Assembly (NCBI GenBank): GCA_963748295.1
Contig: CAVVIH010000008.1
Location: forward strand, 62,001 to 126,000
From: CAVVIH01 sp963748295
Lineage (GTDB): Bacteria; Acidobacteriota; Vicinamibacteria; Vicinamibacterales; 2-12-FULL-66-21
Reading direction: 5' to 3'
Length of the DNA: 64,000 nucleotides
The stretch's first letter is position 1. The number at the start of each line of letters is the position of its first letter. The position numbers and the translations under genes are program-made. Positions 55,692 to 64,000 of the stretch are shown in pieces. The notes below the pieces were generated by a model. It was not told the origin of the DNA, did not search any database, and worked only from the letters and a program-made list of their open reading frames with translations.

Positions 55692-58625
55692 ATGCGTTTC
55701 TTGAAGCAGGCGGCGATGGTCCTGGCGCTGCCAGTGATTCTCGCGACGCTCGTCACGGATGCATTTGCGCAAGGCGTGCAAACGGGCGAGCTGACCGGAA
55801 TCGTGAGCTCGAGCGACGGGCTCACGCTGCCGGGCGCAACAGTCACGGCACGAAGCACGGCGCTGCAGGGCGTGCGAACGGCAGTAACCGACGAGAACGG
55901 CGCGTTTGTGCTCCGCGCGCTGCCGCCGGGCTCTTATGAGGTCACCTTCGAGATGTCGGGCCTCGCCACCAAGACCGAAAAGGCGCAGGTCGAGCTCGGG
56001 CGGCCGACAACGCTGAACGCCACGCTGGCGCTCGCGGGGGTGCAGGAGGCGGTGACGGTCACCGCTGAAATCAAGACGGCGGGCCTCACGTCGCCGACGA
56101 TTGGCGCGAACTATGACGAGCGCCAGATTCAGACGCTGCCGACCGGCCGTACGCCGGCGCTGATCGCGGAGCTCGCACCGGGCCTCACCGCGAACACGCC
56201 GAACGCCGGCCAGGTGACCATCGCCGGCGGCTTCGCCTACGACAACGTCTTCATGATCAATGGCGTCGACGTCAACGACAACCTGTTCGGCACCGCGAAC
56301 AACGTCTTCATCGAAGACGCGATCGCGGAGACGAGCGTTCTGACGTCGGGCATCTCGGCGGAGTACGGACGGTTCTCCGGCGGCGTCATCAACATGATCA
56401 CGAAGAGCGGCGGCAACCAGTTCTCCGGCAGCTTCCGCGCGAACTTCTCGAACGACTCGTGGACGGTCGAGACGCCGCGCGAGAAGGACGCGGACATCGA
56501 TCGCCCCGACACGCTGAATCAGAACTACGAGGGCACGTTCGGCGGACCGATCGTCCGCGATCGCCTGTGGTTCTTCGGCGCCGGCCGCTGGCAGGAAACC
56601 AGCCAGACGCAGACGCTGCCGGTCAGCAACCTGCCCTTCGAGCAGTCCACCAAGAACGACCGCTTCGAGATCAAGGGCACCGGCACGCTCGCCGAGAACC
56701 ATCGCTTCCAGGCGGGCTACATCAGGAACAACACGGACACGGTCCGCGTGCCGTTCCCGTTCACGATCGATCCGAACATTCCCGAGAACCCGACCTTCCC
56801 GAACGATCTGTTCGTCGCGAGCTACAACGGCGTGCTGTCGTCCAAGCTCCTCGCGACCTTCCAGATCTCGCAGAAGCAGTTCGGCTTCCGCGGCAGCGGC
56901 GGCTTCGACACCGACATCCATGCCTCGCCGATCATCACGCAGGGCGTGCTCGAAGGCGTCGATCCCGTGCTTCACTACAACGGCAACTACTTCGACGCGA
57001 CCGACCCCGAGGACCGCGACAACTTCCAGTACGCGGGCAGCCTCTGGTACTTCCTGACGACGACGGGCCTCGGCTCGCACGACATCAAGGGCGGCTTCGA
57101 GCACTTCACGTCGAACCGCACCGGCGGCAACTCGCAGAGCGCGAGCGGCTATGTGTTCGACACCGACTATCTCGCCACGGGCGGCGAGCCGGTCTACGAC
57201 GCGGCCGGACGGTTCATCCCGGTCTTCACGCCGGGCGTGAGCCAGCTGGAGCAGTGGATCGCGACGCGCGGCGCCAACCTCGACGTCCGCACGCTGTCCT
57301 TGTTCCTGCAGGACGACTGGGCCATCGGTCCGAGGCTGACGGTCAACCTCGGCGTGCGCTTCGAGGACGTCAAGAGCGAAGCGACCGGCGGGATCATCGG
57401 CATCGACACGACGACGTGGGTGCCGCGCGTGGCGGCGACCTACGATCTGTTCGGCGACGGCCGGACGATCGTGCAGGCGTCGTACGCGCACTACGCGGGC
57501 AAGTACAACGAGACGCAGATCGGCGCGAACACGCCGGTCGCGAACCCGACCTTCCTGCTGTTCAACTACGTCGGCCCGGCGGGACAGGGGCGCGACTTCG
57601 AACCGGGCTTCGATCCGGCCAACTACGAGACCATCTTCGGGTCGTTCCCGACCGCCAACGTCTTCCTCGAGCCCGGGCTCTCGTCACCGGTGACGCGCGA
57701 GTTCACCGCGTCGATCGGCCACGATCTCGGAGGCAAGGGACTCGCGAAGGCGACCTACACCTACCGCCACTATTACAACTTCATCGAAGACTTCATCAAC
57801 GATCCGTCGGACGCCGGCAAGACGACCGTCATCGACAACGGCACCGACTTCGGCACGTTCGACAACATCGTGTTCAACAACAGCAACGTGCCCGAGCGCA
57901 ACTATCAGGCGCTGCTGTTCCAGGGGAACTACCGCTTCCGTCCGAACCTCCAGATCGAGGGACACTGGACGCTTCAGTTGAAGAACGAAGGCAACTTCGA
58001 AGGGGAAGCGGCGAACCAGCCGGGCATCAGCTCCGACTTCGGCGACTATCCCGAGTTGCTCGTGCCGGCGCGGAACTTCCCGGTGGGCAGGCTGAACGAC
58101 TTCCAGCGTCACAAGGTCCGCCTGTGGGCGATCTACAGCCAGGGCCTCGGACGGTTCGGCTACCTCGACATCGCGCCGATCGTGCGAATCGATTCAGGGC
58201 TGAGCTACAGCCTGTTCGCGGCGGAAGTGCCGCTCTCGGACGTCCAGCTCGCCCGCAACCCGGGCTACGCGCGGCTGCCGAACGGCGGAACGCAGACGCT
58301 CTTCTTCGGCGAGCGCGGCAGCGAGAGCTTCAAGGGCTACGCGCTGCTCGATCTCGCGACGACCTATCGCATCCCGGTGTTCCGTTCGCTCAGCCCGTGG
58401 GTGAAGCTCGAGGTCCTCAACCTCACGAACAACCAGAAGCTGATCTCGTGGAACACGACCGTAACACCCGATCCCAACAGCCCGCTCGACGCGGACGGGC
58501 TGCCGACCGGTTTCATCCAGGGGTCGAACTTCGGCAATGCGACGGCGAACACCAACTATCCGGTGTGGCGTCCCGGCTTCACGGGCGGCCGCACGTTCCT
58601 GGTCTCGACCGGCGTCCGGTTCTAA
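55692..58625 (+). CDS. TonB-dependent receptor with carboxypeptidase-regulatory-like domain (Oar-like)
   Basis: A 977-residue outer-membrane receptor. ATG 55692 follows GGAGG and begins the signal peptide (to about residue 27, DAFAQ). Residues 30-115 are a CarboxypepD_reg-like Ig domain (LTGIVSSSDGLTLPGATVTARS, then GSYEVTFEMSGLAT), 120-240 the plug (FMINGVDVNDNLFG, SAEYGRFSGGVINMITKSGGN), and the rest a large barrel ending in aromatic F (LVSTGVRF). Acidobacteria carry many such receptors, thought to take up oligomers or siderophores; the ligand is unknown. A terminator follows. Confidence 0.92.
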   Translation: MRFLKQAAMVLALPVILATLVTDAFAQGVQTGELTGIVSSSDGLTLPGATVTARSTALQGVRTAVTDENGAFVLRALPPGSYEVTFEMSGLATKTEKAQVELGRPTTLNATLALAGVQEAVTVTAEIKTAGLTSPTIGANYDERQIQTLPTGRTPALIAELAPGLTANTPNAGQVTIAGGFAYDNVFMINGVDVNDNLFGTANNVFIEDAIAETSVLTSGISAEYGRFSGGVINMITKSGGNQFSGSFRANFSNDSWTVETPREKDADIDRPDTLNQNYEGTFGGPIVRDRLWFFGAGRWQETSQTQTLPVSNLPFEQSTKNDRFEIKGTGTLAENHRFQAGYIRNNTDTVRVPFPFTIDPNIPENPTFPNDLFVASYNGVLSSKLLATFQISQKQFGFRGSGGFDTDIHASPIITQGVLEGVDPVLHYNGNYFDATDPEDRDNFQYAGSLWYFLTTTGLGSHDIKGGFEHFTSNRTGGNSQSASGYVFDTDYLATGGEPVYDAAGRFIPVFTPGVSQLEQWIATRGANLDVRTLSLFLQDDWAIGPRLTVNLGVRFEDVKSEATGGIIGIDTTTWVPRVAATYDLFGDGRTIVQASYAHYAGKYNETQIGANTPVANPTFLLFNYVGPAGQGRDFEPGFDPANYETIFGSFPTANVFLEPGLSSPVTREFTASIGHDLGGKGLAKATYTYRHYYNFIEDFINDPSDAGKTTVIDNGTDFGTFDNIVFNNSNVPERNYQALLFQGNYRFRPNLQIEGHWTLQLKNEGNFEGEAANQPGISSDFGDYPELLVPARNFPVGRLNDFQRHKVRLWAIYSQGLGRFGYLDIAPIVRIDSGLSYSLFAAEVPLSDVQLARNPGYARLPNGGTQTLFFGERGSESFKGYALLDLATTYRIPVFRSLSPWVKLEVLNLTNNQKLISWNTTVTPDPNSPLDADGLPTGFIQGSNFGNATANTNYPVWRPGFTGGRTFLVSTGVRF

Positions 58626-58648
58626 GTCGAACCAGCGGTGATGATCCG

Positions 58649-58685
58649 AAGGCCGGGCTCCGTAAGGGGCCCGGCCTTTTGTTTT
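58649..58685 (+). terminator. Rho-independent terminator after the TonB receptor gene
   Basis: AAGGCCGGGCTCC and GGGGCCCGGCCTT form a 13-pair stem (one G:T) around GTAA, followed by TTTTGTTTT. Begins 24 bases after the receptor stop. Confidence 0.88.
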
Positions 58686-58733
58686 GCTGCTATCCTTGGA
58701 TCAGCCAGCTCCGTCCATGCAGGGCCACTGATC

Positions 58734-59661
58734 ATGTCTGTACCTACCGCGCTCGATAGCCACGCTCCTGATTGCCGCCGCCGCGCTCTCGCTTCCGGCG
58801 AACGCGCAGATCAAGGTCTCTACGCAAACGGTCCCGCTCTACGTCACCGTGACGGATCCGGACCGACGGCTCGTCCCGGGCCTCGTGCGCGACGACTTCG
58901 AGGTATACGACAACGGCAAGCTGCAGACGCTGACCACCTTCGACAACGAGGCGACGCCGATCACCGTCGCGGTGATGCTCGACACGAGCGGCAGCATGAC
59001 GCTCGCGCTCGATCTCGTGAAGCAGGCCGCCGAGCAGTTCTTCATCCGCCTGCACCCGGAGGACGCCGCCAAGGTCGGCGCCTTCAACGACAAGCTGGAG
59101 ATCCATCCGCCGCAGGGAACGCCGTTCACCAACAACCGCGATCAGCTCATCCGCATGATGAAGGAGCTGGACTTCGGCTATCCGACGCGCCTGTTCGATG
59201 CGCTCGACTTCGGCATGGAGCAGCTGCGCGGCGTCGACGGCCGTAAGGTCGTGCTGGTGTTCACCGATGGCGAGGACACCGGCAGCAAGCTCGGATCGGG
59301 CGACGTGCTCGATCGGGCGCGTGTCGAGGAAGTCATGATCTATTCGATCGGCCTCGAGAACGAGTACAGCGTCGACGGGCGCCGCGTCCGCGTGAGCCCG
59401 GACCGCGCGCTGCGCCGGCTCTCCGACGAGACCGGCGGCGGATACTTCATTCTGCGGTTCAAGGAGAAGGACCGTCTCAACGAAACGTTCACCCGCGTCG
59501 CACAGGAACTGCACTCGCAGTACATCCTCGGTTTCACCCCGCAGGCGCTCGACGGCAAGGTGCACAAGCTCGAAGTGCGCATCAAAAAGCCCGGATTGAC
59601 CTCTCGATCGCGCAAAAGTTACGTGGCGTCCCCGACGACGCCGCTGACCGGTGGGAAATAG
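58734..59661 (+). CDS. Secreted VWFA-related (acidobacterial type) protein (single-base frameshift in the signal peptide)
   Basis: About 308 residues. ATG 58734 starts MSVPT; removal of one base near 58750 continues into RSIATLLIAAAALSLPANAQ, a normal signal peptide, then IKVSTQTVPLYVTVTDPDRRLVPGLVRDDFEVYDNGK. The von Willebrand A domain (about 70-260) has a perfect metal site DTSGSM with later T and D (FTDGEDTGSKL). This domain order is the VWFA-related acidobacterial family, abundant in the phylum and of unknown function. Exported. Confidence 0.87.
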
Positions 59662-59754
59662 TGGGAAACGGCTGAACTGCCACCGAATCTTCACAATACG
59701 GAGCTAAACTTTTCCCGGGAGCCCCCCGTCTAAATCTCTAGAAAGGGGGCAGAC

Positions 59755-59841
59755 ATGTTCGAGTGGGATATCTCCAGCAACGCAGAACGACTGGTCGCGT
59801 TTCTGCTGGTCTGCACGATTCTGGCGGTCGCGTTTGCCTGA
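59755..59841 (+). CDS. Small membrane protein, 28 residues
   Basis: ATG 59755 is preceded by AGGGGG at seven bases. The product MFEWDISSNAERLVAFLL plus VCTILAVAFA has a short amphipathic start and one membrane helix (about 13-28). It stands alone between the VWA gene and the gamma-glutamyltransferase gene, after a hairpin-forming GCCCCC/GGGGGC pair (about 59720-59750). No family recognised. Supported only by its ribosome site and the clear helix. Confidence 0.5.
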   Translation: MFEWDISSNAERLVAFLLVCTILAVAFA

Positions 59842-60041
59842 CAGCTCTCGCGACCTGCCTTGAGCCCGTCGAAGGGCCTGCCCATCGACGTTCCAGTCTC
59901 CCAACGCGCGCCCCAGCGCGTGACCTCGCCACATCTCGTAGTCGACGGCGACGTTGAAACGCAGCGTTTCGGCGGATCGCGAAGAACGGGATTCGTCCGC
60001 ACGGCCTCATTTCCCCTAGAATCTGTCGGGGAGATGTGGCC

Positions 60042-61742
<1,701 letters not shown>

Positions 61743-61770
61743 CGTCGCACGTCGCACGTGGACGTGCGTG
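61743..61770. repeat. Short CACGT-rich spacer
   Basis: GTCGCACGTCGCACGTGGACG between the convergent gamma-glutamyltransferase and kinase genes; resembles the CACGT-rich spacers at 26618 and 55379. Confidence 0.45.
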
Positions 61771-63663
61771 CTATCTCTTGACTTCGACGCCGGTGCGTTC
61801 CTGGACGGCAGGCAGCACGGCCTTCAGGTTCGAATCTTCCAGGCGGATGATCAGCGGGTCGCCGGCGGTCAGCAGGATCAGCCAGTTGCGATCGCCGCGG
61901 AAGAATCCCATGCGGCCGAGGTCGACCTTGCTCTCCACTTCCTTGCCGTCCGCGTCGCGCCATTTCGGCTGCTTCGATCGCGAATAGAACACGCCGAGCA
62001 CGTCCGAGTACCGGAGCGAGGCGATCTCCCCGCCACCATTGCGATCCACCACGCTGACGCGGCCGTCGGCAAGTTGCAGGACGGCCTGACGCTCGCGTCC
62101 CTTGTTGTCGGCGTCGGCGACGAGCACGCGCACGTCGTTGAACAGCACCGGCGGCGCGGCGACCGCCTTCGTCACAGGAGGCACGGGCTCGGCGCCACGT
62201 GCCGGCATTGGCGGCTGCAGGATCGGCCGGCCCGGGCGCCGGAAGCGTCGCCGGTACCGCGGCGGTTTTCGGCGTGCCCGGACTCGGTGGCGGCACGCTG
62301 CTCGCGGTCGGCTTCGCGGGCCCCACACCGGCAGTTGCGGCAACCGGCCCGGTGACGACCGGCGGCGCCGGTGCGGGCGCGGCCGCGGCCGGCGCCTCAA
62401 CCGGCGGGGTTTGCGCGGCCTGCGGGTCTGGTGTCGCCGGCGCGGTTGATTGCGGCAGACTACCGAGGAACGGCACCTGTTCCTGCAGCGTGCCGCGCTT
62501 GAACACCGCGAGCCCGAGCGCGCCCATGCCGGCAATCACCGCGACGAGCAATGCCGCCATCGCAAACAGATGCGTCCGGCCCAGCACGAGCGTCGTGGTC
62601 TTGTGCTCTTTCTTCGGCGCGGCCGTTGGAGCCGTTGCGCGGCCGCTGCAGCCGCAGCCAGCATCGTTTCGGCCGGCGCCATCGCCGTCATCACCTGGCT
62701 TGGCGGCGTCGCGACGGCTGCGCCGGCGCTGGTTCTCCCGCCGCCGGGCGTCCCCATCGTGCGCGTCGACTCACGAGCGAGTCCGGTGTCCCAGGGCAGC
62801 GCCATGCCAGGCGGCGTCGGCGTCAGCAGCGTGGGCAGTTCGCCCAGGGTCTGCGGCTGCACGGCCGCTTGCAGCGCGGCGCGGAACTGCTCCGCGCTCT
62901 GGAAGCGCGCCGACGGCGCCTTCTGCAGCGCGCGATCGACGATGCCCGTGCACCACGCGGGCAGGTCGGGGATGAAACTCACGATCGGCGTCGGAGGCTC
63001 GGCGACCTGTTTCTGGATGATCGCGACCGCGGTATCGCCATCGAACGGAAGCTGCGCGCTCAGCAGACGATAGAGAACGACGCCCACCGCATAGAGATCG
63101 GATCGGCCGTCGACTTCGCGCCCGAGCACCTGCTCCGGCGCCATGAACGCGGGCGTGCCCATCATGTAGCCGCCGAGCGTGTAGTGTTCGGCGCCGAGGA
63201 CGCGGGCGATGCCGAAGTCCATCACCTTGACGGCGCCCGTGTCGGTGACCATCAGGTTCGCCGGCTTGAGATCGCGGTGGATGACGCCGGCACGATGCGC
63301 GTGAGCCAACGCATCGAGCACCTGCATGCAGAGGTGGGCCGCCTGCGGCGGCGCGATCGGCCCGAGCCGGTCCGACAGATCGTGGAACGTCTCGCCGCGC
63401 ACGAACTCCATCACCATCAGGAGCTCGTCGTCCTGCCGGTGCAGCTCGTACAGCGTCGCGATGCCAGGATGGTTCAGCCGTGCGAGCGTGACCGCTTCCG
63501 CGCGGAAACGCTTCAAGACATCGCTGTCGCCAAGATCCGGGTTCAGGACCTTGATCGCGACTTCGCGATCGAGGGTCTCGTCAACCGCCTTGTAGACGGT
63601 TCCCATCCCTCCGCGCCCGAGGCGGTCGAGGACACGATACTTGCCGACAGTCTTGCCAATCAT
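61771..63663 (-). CDS. Membrane-anchored Ser/Thr protein kinase (two single-base frameshifts in this sequence)
   Basis: About 630 residues. ATG 63663 begins GKTVGKYRVLDRLGRGGMG. The kinase domain (1-265) is complete: glycine loop GRGGMG, VAIKV lysine, VIHRDLKPANLM catalytic loop, DFGIARV and PAFMAPEQVLG. A linker (270-345) leads, after one missing base near 62640, to a membrane helix (HLFAMAALLVAVIAGMGALGLAV), a Pro/Ala-rich stretch and, after one extra base near 62215, an extracytoplasmic C-terminal domain (PPVLFNDVRVLVADADNKGRERQAVLQL). PASTA repeats are absent. Signals probably across the membrane. Confidence 0.87.
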
Positions 63664-63697
63664 CGAGGTCAGTTTTTGGCGGTGGCGAACCGTAATT

Positions 63698-64000
63698 TTA
63701 TAACCGAAAGCCGTGCCGAAGGGGATCGTTTTTGTCGACCAGGAACTCGTGCTGGCCGGTAATCCACGCGTCGCCTTCGACCTCAGCCACAATGGCCGCC
63801 GTTCCGGCGACCAAAGTCTCCCTCACGATGCGCCCTCGAAACCTGGTCCCGAGGATGCTCTCGTGAACGAACGTGTTTTCTGGGCCGAGAACGCCCATTC
63901 CCGCGAGGACTGCCATCACGGCGCACGTTCCCGTCCCGCACGGCGATCTATCGACTTCGGCCTCCGCAAAAATCGTGACATTGCGCAGGTCCGCGCCCTC
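63698..64000 (-). CDS. Proline racemase/4-hydroxyproline epimerase family protein, 5' part missing (window edge)
   Basis: The last 100 residues of a proline-racemase-type enzyme. The second catalytic cysteine lies in SPCGTGTCAVMAVL; the ending FVHESILGTRFRGRI, ITGQHEFLVDKNDPLRHGFRL matches 4-hydroxyproline or trans-3-hydroxyproline enzymes of the family. The frame stays open to base 64000, so the start lies beyond the window. Which substrate cannot be decided without the N-terminal half. Confidence 0.85.
   Translation of the reverse strand, partial: EGADLRNVTIFAEAEVDRSPCGTGTCAVMAVLAGMGVLGPENTFVHESILGTRFRGRIVRETLVAGTAAIVAEVEGDAWITGQHEFLVDKNDPLRHGFRL

Overview
GC-rich (roughly two thirds G+C) bacterial chromosome, most likely an Acidobacteriota genome of the Vicinamibacteria type. 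That placement is inferred from an Oar-like TonB receptor with a carboxypeptidase-regulatory domain, a VWFA-related protein of the acidobacterial kind, an A/B/C/D/S/U/T Suf cluster with an Rrf2 regulator, and intergenic repeats typical of such genomes. No phage, insertion sequence, CRISPR array, rRNA or tRNA was seen. The content is housekeeping and secreted/envelope functions, not an obvious island.

Layout. 1-2.4 kb: two overlapping CPA2-type antiporter genes. 2.4-10.2 kb (minus): a nine-gene iron-sulfur assembly operon (A-type carrier, sufB, sufC, sufD, sufS, sufU, sufT, Rrf2 regulator, second cysteine desulfurase) with an IscR-like palindrome at its head. 10.2-17 kb: MoeB-rhodanese, RmuC, SIMPL protein, aminotransferase-homoserine dehydrogenase pair, a small glutaredoxin with an in-frame UGA, and a CaiB/BaiF CoA-transferase. 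17-21.3 kb (minus): menaquinone methyltransferase, a PilT-like ATPase with a long acidic linker, two unknown genes. 21.3-25.4 kb: ferrous iron module (DtxR regulator, membrane-anchored DtxR/FeoA hybrid, FeoB split in two) with a consensus promoter and operator. 25.5-31.9 kb: queC/queD, a DUF4097 lipoprotein, nagA, a PIN-like protein, a deoxyhypusine-synthase-like enzyme, a sigma-54 activator. 32.1-42.5 kb: subtilisin coupled to a c-di-GMP enzyme, a flavin reductase, BON lipoprotein, fabI, amidase, S41 peptidase. 42.5-49.7 kb: secreted protein, lipoprotein, MFS-pxpA-M20 operon, DGQHR protein. 49.8-64 kb: TPR/EF-hand protein, acyltransferase, OsmC, FTR1, dipeptidase-SGNH pair, TonB receptor, VWA protein, gamma-glutamyltransferase, Ser/Thr kinase and the end of a proline-racemase gene.

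Two points govern interpretation. First, at least fifteen otherwise intact conserved genes or gene halves are joined only if a single base is added or removed; this frequency looks like uncorrected sequencing indels in a draft or metagenome assembly, so these genes are annotated at full length with the shift noted. Second, the glutaredoxin at 15591..15836 carries UGA exactly at the first redox cysteine position (U-x-x-C), followed at the right distance by a hairpin with a GU-containing loop that fits the bacterial SECIS rule; I read it as a selenoprotein. Iron and sulfur handling (Suf, Feo, FTR1, MoeB-rhodanese, OsmC, glutaredoxin) is the recurring theme, with candidate metal- and cluster-responsive operators upstream of three of these units.
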